A program made the position numbers and the translations under genes. DNA of 41,278 nucleotides from Candidatus Thiodiazotropha sp. (ex Monitilora ramsayi) (GTDB lineage Bacteria > Pseudomonadota > Gammaproteobacteria > Chromatiales > Chromatiaceae). The stretch covers positions 1 to 41,278 of the forward strand of contig JAHXIP010000030.1 in NCBI GenBank assembly GCA_025655575.1. The letters run 5' to 3'. The notes beneath the pieces are model-generated. The model was not told where the DNA came from, ran no database searches, and saw only the letters and a program-made list of their open reading frames with translations. Shown piece after piece: positions 17,725-26,079 of this stretch (position 1 is its first letter; each line of letters begins with the position of its first letter).

Positions 17725-18660
17725 TCAAAGACAGTCACCTTCGTCAGTACAATGCATGTTGTGTTCGTATAGGTTGTCACCGTCTGAATCGATACTGATA
17801 TAATCAAGATTGCTTGTGAAAGTAATCAGCGCATTGCTGTTGTCTCCTGCCATTACAATTCTTCCAGCAGCAGTTGGATCCAGCGGGCAAAGGGAAGGAT
17901 ATATAATAGTAGCGCATGCTGCTGGTGCATTTATTGTTGAAATATCAATATAGCCATGGTCCGAGTCATACAGCCTTCCTGCATAACTGTAGCTCCAATA
18001 CCCTGAGTGATATCCAATTGCGTCCGATGAATGGTGGAATTTGTATATAAAATTCGTGAACGAAGCGGTTCCGTCCGAGTTCTGAAAATCGATATTTTTT
18101 ACCAGGGTGATAGTGTCGAAGTTAGGATTGGAGGTATCGTGGCCGTATTCAATAGTGCCGTACATTCCGAATGATGTTGAAATGAATGTGACTGTCAGGT
18201 TGTTCGTTGTCACAGTGTAGTCGGAAGGTATGGTGATATTTCCTCCAGGAACATAGGGTTCGGTGGTGGTGACCTGGACGGTGACATCTCCTGAAAACGT
18301 GTAGGTACCCCCATAGCGGCAATACTGAAAGTCAGAAAATGCTATGTTGAGTGTTCCTGAAGAGGTGACCTCATCCAGTGATCCCGTGATGTGCTTGGTG
18401 CCGCCACAGGAGTTTAAGACCAAAAGGTCAATGTCCCCTGTCTGAAAAAGCAGCTCTCCGTCAACAAAGATTGATGTGATGATGTCTGTTAACTCTTTGC
18501 TAAATCGTTCCTTCACACCCACGAAAAAGTCCACTGTAGAAGAGGTGGTGATTTTAGCTTGTTGATTAACATCGATAGGAGTGGGCGACGTAATGGATGG
18601 AGTATTACCACCACCGCATGCGACAAGAAATATGGGAAGTAAAACGAATGCAAGTCTCAT
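17725..18660 (-). CDS. Hypothetical lipoprotein
   Basis: 311 aa. A short signal peptide ends in the lipobox LVAC with C15 as the acylated residue, followed by GGGN, so the protein is probably an outer-membrane lipoprotein. The mature chain is rich in Ser/Thr, Tyr and Gly with alternating hydrophobic positions, suggesting an all-beta fold. Four cysteines near the C-terminus (CATIIYPSLC and CTDEGDC) could form disulfides. No family was recognised. The gene is isolated, convergent with arsM and more than 380 bp from its upstream neighbour, so context gives no function. Confidence 0.75.
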   Translation of the reverse strand: MRLAFVLLPIFLVACGGGNTPSITSPTPIDVNQQAKITTSSTVDFFVGVKERFSKELTDIITSIFVDGELLFQTGDIDLLVLNSCGGTKHITGSLDEVTSSGTLNIAFSDFQYCRYGGTYTFSGDVTVQVTTTEPYVPGGNITIPSDYTVTTNNLTVTFISTSFGMYGTIEYGHDTSNPNFDTITLVKNIDFQNSDGTASFTNFIYKFHHSSDAIGYHSGYWSYSYAGRLYDSDHGYIDISTINAPAACATIIYPSLCPLDPTAAGRIVMAGDNSNALITFTSNLDYISIDSDGDNLYEHNMHCTDEGDCL

Positions 18661-19049
18661 TACAGCTCCTTTGACGCGGTAACTATTCCAATATCCGAAG
18701 ATTCCTTTTTCCGCGTACAGATGTGTTTATGGATTTATAGGGAGTGGTGGGTGATGGTCTACCTTTTTATCAGAAGGTGGAATTGAACAGTATCACTCTG
18801 TACCTGTTGGTAACAGCATCAAGTGATACTCTAATTTGTTTTCAACAGTCGCCATGATAAACCAGATCGATGAAGTTTACATGATTTGGAATCTGATAGT
18901 TTGCAGACATGGAATGTCGGGAAAAAATTCTTTTCTCTGACGAGGAAGCGGTCGCTATGCTGGATTGAGTAAGCGACAGCGTTCTTGGTATTCATTGTTT
19001 TAGTCCAAATTAGTGGTCTGGGTAGTTTTTAGTGGTTGACGATCATTTT
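18661..19049. other. Intergenic region, nothing recognised
   Basis: 389 bp between two minus-strand genes. No ORF with coding character, tRNA, repeat copy or strong hairpin was found. It presumably holds the lipoprotein promoter and the 3' end of the psd operon. Confidence 0.5.
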
Positions 19050-19949
19050 TTAAGTTTCCCCAATCTGCTCTCCAACTCGTAGGGTGGATGCAGGCTGAAG
19101 ACCCTCAGTCCACTCCGCTGCATCCTTGCCAAAAAGTAGAATGACTGTTGAGCCCATGTTAAAGCGTCCCATTTCCTCCCCCTTGTCTAGAGTTATGGCC
19201 TTGGCTCTGCCGGCTGGCGGATAGTTCCAACTACTGGTCCGCTGGTTTATGGGTGTGATAGTACCGGCCCAGACTGTCTCAATGCTGGCTACGAAAATGG
19301 CACCTACCATGATCACCGCCATGGGACCGATTTCAGTATCGAAAAGGGAGATGACCCGCTCATTTCGCGCAAAGAGCCTTGGGACCTGTTGGCAGGTGGT
19401 CTCGTTGACGCTGAACAGCCGGCCGGGTACATGCACCATTTTTCTCAGTTTGCCGCTGTAGGGCATGTGGACACGATGGTAGTCGCGGGGAGAGAGGTAG
19501 ATGGTAGCGAAACTACCGTCCGCGAAAAGATCACTCATTTCCGGGGCTCCGCCCAGCAGCTCCAGCAGCGAATAGTCGTGACCCTTGGCCTGAAACAGGT
19601 AGCCGCTCTCGATGTCACCGGCCTGGCTCAGAGTACCGTCTGCGGGGCAAGCGATTTTGTTGGCTTCCTGAGCCACTGGACGGGCATTGGGCTGCAGGGC
19701 GCGAGTGAAGAAGTCGTTGAAGCTGCGATAGGCATTGGGGTCGCTTTCGAGTGCCTCGTTCATGTCAACCTTGTACCAGTCGATGACCCGGCGGATCAGC
19801 ACATTCTTGAAACCTTTTGCCTCGATACGGGTGATGGTGCGCATCAGCCGTGAGAGAAAATGGTGGGGGAGTAGATATTGGAGGGCTATAAAAAGCCTCT
19901 CCAGGATCTTTTGCGGGGTGCCCTTGGGCGTAGTTACAGCTTGGTTCAT
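19050..19949 (-). CDS. psd: Phosphatidylserine decarboxylase proenzyme
   Basis: 299 aa. The self-cleavage motif is intact as GST in NMGSTVILLF (cleavage before S267, giving the pyruvoyl group). Upstream are the conserved CPADG (catalytic Asp region) and the His-containing YHRVHMP. The enzyme decarboxylates phosphatidylserine to phosphatidylethanolamine at the inner membrane. It is the last gene of a four-gene minus-strand operon, starting 6 bp after the SCO-like gene. Its functional link to the upstream aminotransferase and rhodanese genes is not obvious; a serine connection is conceivable. Confidence 0.96.
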   Translation of the reverse strand: MNQAVTTPKGTPQKILERLFIALQYLLPHHFLSRLMRTITRIEAKGFKNVLIRRVIDWYKVDMNEALESDPNAYRSFNDFFTRALQPNARPVAQEANKIACPADGTLSQAGDIESGYLFQAKGHDYSLLELLGGAPEMSDLFADGSFATIYLSPRDYHRVHMPYSGKLRKMVHVPGRLFSVNETTCQQVPRLFARNERVISLFDTEIGPMAVIMVGAIFVASIETVWAGTITPINQRTSSWNYPPAGRAKAITLDKGEEMGRFNMGSTVILLFGKDAAEWTEGLQPASTLRVGEQIGET

Positions 19950-19955
19950 CGATAA

Positions 19956-20549
19956 TTACTGTTTGTGATTGATCAGGGTAGTGACGTCCTGGGCGATAGT
20001 AGCGGCATCCTCAGCCGGGGTAAACAGGGCATGGAGTTTGGCCTCTGGACCGATGAGGTACAGCGTCGCTTCGCTGCCATCCGGATCGACACCAAAACGC
20101 CTGAAGGTCTCCTCTATCTGATTGGGTTCGCCGGTGAGTCCGCTAATGTTGTCATTGAGTGCGGTGATTGCTTCTTGCGAAGCTTCATCAGCCTGCCTGG
20201 GTAGGTACAGATACTGTAGCTGCTGCTGTAGTTCCGGTGAGACAGCTAACCGATTGTGGATCTGCAATAGGCGAACCAGTGCGGGAGAACGGTCTTGTCC
20301 CTGATGGGGGTCGAGTGTCAGTAGGCTCCAATGATCGAGCAGCATGGATTGGCGAATCGGTGTTTCTTGGTCATCCGTATCGGCCATGGGTGGCAGGGGT
20401 GTGGGGGGATGGATCGACAGGCCTGAGATTTTGGGTGCGTCTTTGTGGTGGTTTTTGTATTTGGATCCGCCGTAGTAGGCCATCACGAACACAATGATTG
20501 CCAGGGAGAGGATAACCACGCGACGCTGGCGGCTGGAGGGTCGACTCAT
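19956..20549 (-). CDS. SCO-like (thioredoxin-fold) membrane protein lacking the copper CxxxC
   Basis: 197 aa. One N-terminal transmembrane anchor (VVILSLAIIVFVMAYY, ~11-27) precedes a periplasmic domain whose second half reads like SCO1/SenC proteins: a GLTGEPNQIEETFRRFGV segment, then YLIGPEAKLHALF and a helix IAQDVTTLI. The CxxxC copper site, its surrounding helix and the later His are missing, and the domain has no cysteines at all. It may therefore be a structural or copper-independent derivative, or only a distant thioredoxin-fold relative. It overlaps the end of the sulfurtransferase gene by 4 bp and starts 6 bp before psd ends the operon, so expression is coupled to both. Confidence 0.6.
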   Translation of the reverse strand: MSRPSSRQRRVVILSLAIIVFVMAYYGGSKYKNHHKDAPKISGLSIHPPTPLPPMADTDDQETPIRQSMLLDHWSLLTLDPHQGQDRSPALVRLLQIHNRLAVSPELQQQLQYLYLPRQADEASQEAITALNDNISGLTGEPNQIEETFRRFGVDPDGSEATLYLIGPEAKLHALFTPAEDAATIAQDVTTLINHKQ

Positions 20550-21361
20550 GCTGTCTCTTTTGGGGTGTCATCCCGGTTGCCCCAGTCGGACCAAGAGCCT
20601 GGATACCCGCGGGCTTGTTCGTAGTCCAGATGTTTCAGCACAAACCAGGCAAGAGATGAGCGGTGGTGGGTCTGGCAGTAGGCGATCACCTCTTTGTCAG
20701 GTGTGATACCGAGGTTTGCGAGCAGGAGACGCAGCTCTTTTTCGGGTTTGAGCCGGAGATTGTGCTCCCTGTCCATGACTTCCAGCCAATCGAGATTGAC
20801 TGCACCGGGTATATGTCCCGGAAATTGGGAAAAACGGGAGGTCCCACGATACTCATTGACGCTGCGGGCATCCCACAGGATCAGGTCGTTACTCCCCAGC
20901 CGCTGCATGATGTAGTCTGTCTCCGCCACTGAAGCGGAGTTGGGCTTCGCGATGAACGGGGTCTGCTGTGGGGTGGTACTGTCCCGATCAATGGGATGCT
21001 TCTCGTTAGCCCAGGCATGAAGTCCGCCATTGAGCAGGGAGTAACGCTCATGCCCCATGGCATCCAGCGTCCAGAGCAGACGGGATGCGTTTCCTCCGCC
21101 TTCGTCGTCATATGCGACTACTTGGGTTTGGCTGCCGATGCCGTAGTTGGAGAAGACTTGTTCCAGCCTCTCAGGCTCAGGCAGCAGGCCGTGAGCCGGA
21201 TGACGGGCAGCGACAATCTGAGCGTAGGGCAGATGCAGCGCTCCAGGGATATGTAGCTGTTGGTAGGTGGTCTCCTTGCAGAGATCCACCACCAGCAGGT
21301 CAGACTGGCCGAGCAGGGGGCGTAATGCCTCCGGCTCGATCAGCAGGGGAAGGTCCGTCAC
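20546..21361 (-). CDS. Two-domain sulfurtransferase (thiosulfate/3-mercaptopyruvate type)
   Basis: 271 aa, two rhodanese domains. In the first, the active-site position is D86 (AYDDEGGG), the usual inactive form. In the second, C229 begins the loop CQTHHRS and would carry the persulfide. The loop differs from the CRxGxR of thiosulfate:cyanide rhodaneses and from the CGSGVT of SseA-type enzymes, so the donor is uncertain. The protein lacks a signal peptide and should be cytoplasmic. It begins 2 bp after the aminotransferase gene and overlaps the SCO-like gene by 4 bp, so it is translationally coupled on both sides. Confidence 0.88.
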   Translation of the reverse strand: MTDLPLLIEPEALRPLLGQSDLLVVDLCKETTYQQLHIPGALHLPYAQIVAARHPAHGLLPEPERLEQVFSNYGIGSQTQVVAYDDEGGGNASRLLWTLDAMGHERYSLLNGGLHAWANEKHPIDRDSTTPQQTPFIAKPNSASVAETDYIMQRLGSNDLILWDARSVNEYRGTSRFSQFPGHIPGAVNLDWLEVMDREHNLRLKPEKELRLLLANLGITPDKEVIAYCQTHHRSSLAWFVLKHLDYEQARGYPGSWSDWGNRDDTPKETA

Positions 21362-21363
21362 AC

Positions 21364-22545
21364 TCAGGACTGAAGAGACTGCTGTACAGCAGCCAGGGCG
21401 ACTCCGGTGTTGATGGGAGCCTTCAGATCGCTCAGGATGGCCTCCAATGCGCCTACGCAGAGCAGGATATTTTCCGCCCGGGCGCTGTGGCCCATCAGCC
21501 CGATACGCCAGACCTTTCCAGCCAGAGCACCTAAGCCGGCACCCAGTTCCAGGTTGTACTCGTTGAGCAGGCGGCCTCTTACTGTTGTGTCGTCGGTACC
21601 TTCCGGGATAGAGACGGCGTTAAGTTGCGGCAGTCGGTGGGCCTCATCAACGATGAAGTCGAGCCCCATGGCCTCCAGGCCTGCCTTGAGGGCATTGTGC
21701 ATTTTTGTGTGCCGCGTCCAGGCGTTCTCCAGGCCTTCCTCCTGGAGGATGACCAGGGCTTCGTGCAGTCCGTAGAGGCCGTTTACCGGTGCTGTGTGGT
21801 GATAGGCACGCTTTTGGCCGCCGCCCCAGTATCCCATCACAAGATTGAGGTCGAGGAACCAACTCTGCACCTTGCCGCTGCGGTTGCGGACTTTATCCAA
21901 TGCGCGCTCACTGAAGCTGATCGGGGAGATGCCCGGTGCACAGGAGAGGCACTTTTGGGTACCGGAGTAGATAGCGTCGATCTGCCAGTCATCCACCTTC
22001 AATTCGGATCCGCCCAGAGAGGTGACTGCATCGACAATGGTCAGGCAGTCATGACGATGGGCCAGTTCCACCAGTTCTTTTGCATCGGAACGGGCACCGG
22101 TGGATGTCTCGGCATGGACAAAAGCGAGGATCTTGGCATCCTTGTGGTTCTCAAGTGCTGTCTCGACCTTTGCGAGATCTACCGCTTCGCCCCAATCATC
22201 TTCGACCATCACTGCGCTACCGCCGCAACGCTCTACGTTCTCTTTCATGCGGCCGCCAAAAACACCGTTCTGGCAGACGATGACCTTATCACCGGGCTCC
22301 ACCAGATTGGCGAAGCAGGTCTCCATGCCGGCCGAACCGGGAGCGGAGACAGGCATGGTCAGTGTATTGTCTGTCTGGAAGGCGTACTGAAGCAGTGCCT
22401 TGGTCTCTTCCATCATCTCTACGAAGACCGGATCCAGGTGGCCGATGGTCGGTCTGGAGAGAGCCTCAAGAATGCGTGGATGAACATCAGACGGGCCTGG
22501 GCCCATTAGAGTGCGAATAGGTGGATTGAAACTGGATATGGTCAT
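21364..22545 (-). CDS. Serine/alanine--glyoxylate aminotransferase-like PLP enzyme
   Basis: 393 aa, class V aminotransferase fold. The PLP lysine is K198 in SGTQKCL, with the stacking/hydrogen-bond residues in HAETSTG (residues 144-150) and VDAVTSLGG (171-179, D172 contacts the pyridine nitrogen). The GPGPSDVHPRIL opening and the HTAPVNGLYGLHEAL segment match alanine--glyoxylate / serine--glyoxylate aminotransferases. It would move an amino group between Ala or Ser and glyoxylate in the cytoplasm. It is the first gene of the operon continuing with the sulfurtransferase, the SCO-like protein and psd, and a good promoter lies 59 bp upstream. Confidence 0.9.
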   Translation of the reverse strand: MTISSFNPPIRTLMGPGPSDVHPRILEALSRPTIGHLDPVFVEMMEETKALLQYAFQTDNTLTMPVSAPGSAGMETCFANLVEPGDKVIVCQNGVFGGRMKENVERCGGSAVMVEDDWGEAVDLAKVETALENHKDAKILAFVHAETSTGARSDAKELVELAHRHDCLTIVDAVTSLGGSELKVDDWQIDAIYSGTQKCLSCAPGISPISFSERALDKVRNRSGKVQSWFLDLNLVMGYWGGGQKRAYHHTAPVNGLYGLHEALVILQEEGLENAWTRHTKMHNALKAGLEAMGLDFIVDEAHRLPQLNAVSIPEGTDDTTVRGRLLNEYNLELGAGLGALAGKVWRIGLMGHSARAENILLCVGALEAILSDLKAPINTGVALAAVQQSLQS

Positions 22546-22603
22546 GCGGGACAGCCTTTCTTTAATCTGCTTATGAATTTCTAACTGGTATAGGTGGGGA
22601 CTG

Positions 22604-22633
22604 AGTATAAGTGGCTTGTTGTTCGGGCTTCAA
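22604..22633 (-). promoter_or_regulatory. Sigma-70 promoter of the aminotransferase operon
   Basis: Minus strand: TTGAAG (22633-22628), 18 bp, TATACT (22609-22604). The predicted start near 22597 leaves a ~50-nt leader before the ATG at 22545. Confidence 0.6.
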
Positions 22634-22783
22634 GTCGTCACCTCCACAGGCGTATTAGGGTATTAGGCTGATTCATCTCCGACAGCCTAGGTAGGTAATA
22701 GGGATCTAATGGTGTGTTTGGTGTTTCTTGTTGGATTGCTTGGATACATTTACGAGTATCAAAATCGAAAAAAAATAAAGTGT

Positions 22784-22799
22784 TGTGAATCGACTCACA
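22784..22799. promoter_or_regulatory. Perfect CRP/Vfr-type site upstream of the Ig-like lipoprotein gene
   Basis: TGTGA-ATCGAC-TCACA matches the CRP consensus exactly. It lies in the 424-bp divergent region (22546-22969), 170 bp before the plus-strand lipoprotein ATG and about 150 bp beyond the minus-strand promoter, so it most likely serves the plus-strand gene. The rest of the region contains no ORF. Confidence 0.55.
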
Positions 22800-22832
22800 C
22801 GCTGTCGATTTCTCCTGTATTTCATAGCTGAA

Positions 22833-22848
22833 TGTGACTTAAATCAAG
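22833..22848. promoter_or_regulatory. Second CRP/FNR-like half-and-half site
   Basis: TGTGA-CTTAAA-TCAAG keeps the TGA-N6-TCA core shared by CRP and FNR/Anr. The left half is CRP-like and the right half (ATCAA) FNR-like. Its centre is 49 bp from that of the perfect site at 22784-22799. Confidence 0.35.
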
Positions 22849-22969
22849 TAACACAAAGCGCCCTGGTAACAGTGTGACTTCGGTTGTTTTGAACTGTGAT
22901 GTGTCTCCTCATAGGGTGGCAGGAAATGCCGTTAACCTGTGTGACATAGAACGTTATGGGACGACGAAA

Positions 22970-25306
22970 ATGAAGTCACTCGGTAAACTCACATCGGTAT
23001 TGGTAACTACTCTCATTCTCACAGCATGTGGCAGTGAAGAGACTACAGACAGTAATCCGGCCGGCAACGTAGTCAGCGATCCGGAGGTCCCGGAAGTTCC
23101 TGTTGCCAACCGTTCGCCAGAGATCAACGGCATACCAGCTACCGTTACGTCTGTCGGCGCTACTTATGCTTTTACGCCGAATGCCAGCGATCCCGATGGA
23201 GATGAGCTCAGCTATACAGCGGCAAACCTGCCAGGCTGGGTAAGCTTGGATGCATCGAGTGGGACACTCTCTGGTATTCCTACATCCGGTGATGTGGGTA
23301 GTTCCAGCGATATCACGCTGACCGTCAGTGACGGCAGCGCCACAGCAAGTCTGCCGGTATTTAATATTACAGTCATCGACAGTGGAGAAATACAGGTTGT
23401 TTCTGCCCGTATTTCGGACGGTATGGATGACGTGGAAGAGTGGGATACTGGCATTATGTATCTCAACAGTAGTGATCTTGAGCTGATTAACGACGATGGG
23501 GATCAGCTGGTTGGATTGCGTTTTTCCCTGCCTGTGCCAAAAGACGCCATTATTACGCAGGCTAATCTCCGCTTTACGACTGATGAAGTGAGTACAGGTG
23601 ACTCCAATCTGGTTATCTGGGCTGAAGCCAGTGATGATGCGTCATCTTTCAGCGCCAATTCTGGCGACGTCTCAAGGCGTGCTTCAACGGTAGCAACGGC
23701 CAATTGGACTACGGACCCCTGGAATGTTGTAGGTGAAAGTACCAGTGCCCAGACCAGTAGCGATTTCTCAAGTGTTGTCCAGGAAGTGGTTAATCGTTCA
23801 GGTTGGAATAGCGACAACCATTTGGTGCTGGTGATTTCCGGTTCCGGCACACGTACCGCCGATGCGTATGAGGGGAATGCAGCAAATGCCGCAGTACTCA
23901 CCGTACATTACACGGGTGGCGATAATCAGGCTCCCACAATTAGCGGTGTGCCAGATAGTGGTGCGACAGAAGGTTACGCCTATAGCTTCAGCCCGTTAGC
24001 CAGTGATCCCGATGGTGACAACTTGTCATTTTCCATTGCCAACAAACCCGCTTGGGCCAGCTTCGATACAACCAGCGGCGTCTTAGAAGGTACACCTGCA
24101 TCAGGCGATGCCGGTAGCTACAATAACATTACGATTACGGTTTCAGATGGTGATTTGAACGCATCACTCGGTGCCTTTAATATCATTGTCTCTGACAGCA
24201 ATCGGGCACCTGTTATCAGTGGTTCGCCAGTCACCAGTACCGTAGAGCTGTCAACCTACAGTTTCACACCGACCGCATCGGATGCTGACGGAGACAGTCT
24301 GACGTACAGTGTCAGCAATCAACCTTCTTGGGCCAACTTCAATACCTCCACCGGTAATCTGTCGGGTACGCCGGGGTATCTGGATGCCGGCACCTATAGC
24401 AACATTGTAATCAGTGTCAGTGATGGGAGCGTCAGTGCTTCACTCAGTCCTTTTAGTATCGCGGTAGCGGATCTCAATCGTGCGCCGACGATCTCCGGTA
24501 CACCTGCTAGCTCACTGGCGGAAGGTAATGCTTACAGTTTTACCCCTGCCGCCAGCGATCCTGACAGCAACAGTCTCACATTCAGTGTTGCGAACCTCCC
24601 CCAGTGGGCGAGTTTCAATGATTCAACAGGAACACTCTCCGGTACGCCTGATTTCACTGCGGCTGGTACCTACAGCAATATCGTGATCAGTGTCAGCGAT
24701 GGTGCGGCCAGTGCCTCATTGGCCTCATTTAATATCACCGTAACAGATGTCAACCAGGCGCCTACCATTAGTGGTGCGCCAAACGGCACAGTCACCGCCG
24801 GCGATGGCTATACTTTTGTGCCGACTGCGGATGACGTAGATGGCGACAGTCTCACCTTTAGCGTCAGCAACTTACCTGCTTGGGCAAGCTTTAATAGCAG
24901 CAATGGTAGCTTAAGCGGTACACCTCAGGAGTCCGATGTAGGCGAGTACAATAATATCCTTATCAATGTTTCAGATGGCAATGAGGACGTGTCATTGGGC
25001 GCCTTCAGTATCGTTGTGAATTCATCAGTGGCGGCGAAGGGTTCCATGATATTAAGTTGGTCTGCACCCAGTACCCGTATTGATGGTTCGCCATTGAATA
25101 TCTCTGAGATTGATGGGTATTGTGTCTTTATTGGGGATTCTATTGATTCACTGCAGATGGAAGTCGACCTGAATGACGGTACCGCAACATCTGTCACCAT
25201 TCCCGATAAAGAAGTCGGCACCTATTATGTTGCTCTGACTACCTACGATGTTGATGGGAATGCCAGTTCATACTCCAATGTTGTTGAAGTCGATGTAACC
25301 AACTAA
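22970..25306 (+). CDS. Large Ig-like (He_PIG/cadherin-like) repeat lipoprotein
   Basis: 778 aa from ATG 22970, chosen because it opens a lipoprotein signal (TTLILTAC, then GSEE). The chain has five putative-Ig repeats, each with a core like SDPDGDxLxFSVANxPxWASF, SGTLSGTP and ISVSDG. Repeat 1 starts near 23108. A ~180-residue insert (23390-23920) resembling the DNRLRE/carbohydrate-binding beta domains separates it from repeats 2-5, which start at 23924, 24200, 24476 and 24752. The C-terminal ~90 residues resemble a fibronectin III domain (ILSWSAPSTR...ISEIDGYCVF). Such proteins usually sit on the outer surface and bind polysaccharide, Ca2+ or other cells. An upstream CRP-type box suggests nutrient-dependent expression. 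Confidence 0.85.
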   Translation: MKSLGKLTSVLVTTLILTACGSEETTDSNPAGNVVSDPEVPEVPVANRSPEINGIPATVTSVGATYAFTPNASDPDGDELSYTAANLPGWVSLDASSGTLSGIPTSGDVGSSSDITLTVSDGSATASLPVFNITVIDSGEIQVVSARISDGMDDVEEWDTGIMYLNSSDLELINDDGDQLVGLRFSLPVPKDAIITQANLRFTTDEVSTGDSNLVIWAEASDDASSFSANSGDVSRRASTVATANWTTDPWNVVGESTSAQTSSDFSSVVQEVVNRSGWNSDNHLVLVISGSGTRTADAYEGNAANAAVLTVHYTGGDNQAPTISGVPDSGATEGYAYSFSPLASDPDGDNLSFSIANKPAWASFDTTSGVLEGTPASGDAGSYNNITITVSDGDLNASLGAFNIIVSDSNRAPVISGSPVTSTVELSTYSFTPTASDADGDSLTYSVSNQPSWANFNTSTGNLSGTPGYLDAGTYSNIVISVSDGSVSASLSPFSIAVADLNRAPTISGTPASSLAEGNAYSFTPAASDPDSNSLTFSVANLPQWASFNDSTGTLSGTPDFTAAGTYSNIVISVSDGAASASLASFNITVTDVNQAPTISGAPNGTVTAGDGYTFVPTADDVDGDSLTFSVSNLPAWASFNSSNGSLSGTPQESDVGEYNNILINVSDGNEDVSLGAFSIVVNSSVAAKGSMILSWSAPSTRIDGSPLNISEIDGYCVFIGDSIDSLQMEVDLNDGTATSVTIPDKEVGTYYVALTTYDVDGNASSYSNVVEVDVTN
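23924..25021 (+). repeat. Four in-frame Ig-like repeats of exactly 276 bp period
   Basis: Units start at 23924, 24200, 24476 and 24752, each at Asn-(Arg/Gln)-Ala-Pro, spaced exactly 276 bp (92 codons). Nucleotide identity is moderate while the protein pattern is strong, so the duplications are not very recent. Confidence 0.85.
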
Positions 25307-25374
25307 AGGAATTGTGTTTCTCTCGAGGAGAACCGGGTCCGGGTGCTTCCGTGCAAAGGATGGGTGACGGGGTG

Positions 25375-25773
25375 TCAGGATGTCTCTAGCACTCGGGTAA
25401 TGAGGTTGTCTCTACGTCTGTCTGATTTGCGACGCTCAGTTAGTTTCGGGTCTGCCAGCTGACTGTTCCGTCGATCTCGCGAGGGAAACCTGCGTTGGTA
25501 GCGATGAGGTTTGATGAACAGACCGTTGACCGTTTTTCCATCCAGGTTTTCAATAATGTTGTCAGCAGTCACTTGGGTGCTGACCTGTACGATGGCATGG
25601 TATTCTGTGCTGTCGGACTTCAAGTCCCTTATGCGAATAATTTTTGAGCGTTTAATAATGTTTCGTTTGAAAAGCATCGAGAATTGCAGGCCAGACCTGC
25701 AACCCTTTCGCGTGACTCTGTTGATCTCTTTTACCGAAGTGCCGCGCGGTAAGTGCTTGTAGAAAATCCACAT
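25375..25773 (-). CDS. RRM-like RNA-binding protein with Arg-rich tail
   Basis: 132 aa with GGGAG 4 bp upstream of the ATG. It starts MWIFYKHLPRGTSVKEI, which resembles the first strand and helix of an RNA recognition motif (RNP2-like IFYKHLP). Later EYHAIVQVSTQVTADNII and LDGKTVNGLFIKPHRY resemble RNP1, helix 2 and the last strand, with a larger insert than usual between them. The C-terminal ~40 residues are strongly basic (RRFPSRDRR, ERRKSDRRRD), typical of RNA contact. It is not a textbook RRM, so RNA binding is inferred. Neighbouring deaD, cspA and a second small RRM gene fit a cold-shock or RNA-remodelling role. Confidence 0.65.
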   Translation of the reverse strand: MWIFYKHLPRGTSVKEINRVTRKGCRSGLQFSMLFKRNIIKRSKIIRIRDLKSDSTEYHAIVQVSTQVTADNIIENLDGKTVNGLFIKPHRYQRRFPSRDRRNSQLADPKLTERRKSDRRRDNLITRVLETS

Positions 25774-26079
25774 ATCTCCCTTTCCTCATCCATGTAAGCT
25801 GTTGTTGTGTCTCATACATTGACTTATTTTTTGGCTTTTTTAAAGACTGATTAACCCTAGGTAATCAGGGTTTTGTAAGGTGGTGAGATAGATTATTCCC
25901 AATTGCTGTTTTTAAAATGATATAAAAAACAACGATATGGAATGGGCGACAACTTTTTTGATCGTGCTGAACAAAAAAGATTCAGGTCCTGATTTTATGT
26001 AAAAAAATGTAAAAAAATTCGACACCGCTTCGTTTTTTACAAGACTTCAGACAAGTCAGAAATCACATGTCAGCAGTAT
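25774..26079. other. AT-rich intergenic region with competing hairpins
   Basis: 306 bp with no ORF. At 25849-25872 two short stems overlap and exclude each other: GATTA/TAATC (25849-25853 with 25862-25866) and AACCCT/AGGGTT (25853-25858 with 25867-25872, then TT). Runs of A and T around 25980-26040 follow the deaD end. Confidence 0.4.

Noticed and set aside
22855..22969. Riboswitch-like leader of the Ig-like lipoprotein
   Set aside because: A small GGCA/TGCC hairpin is visible but no known riboswitch core (for example c-di-GMP) could be aligned.
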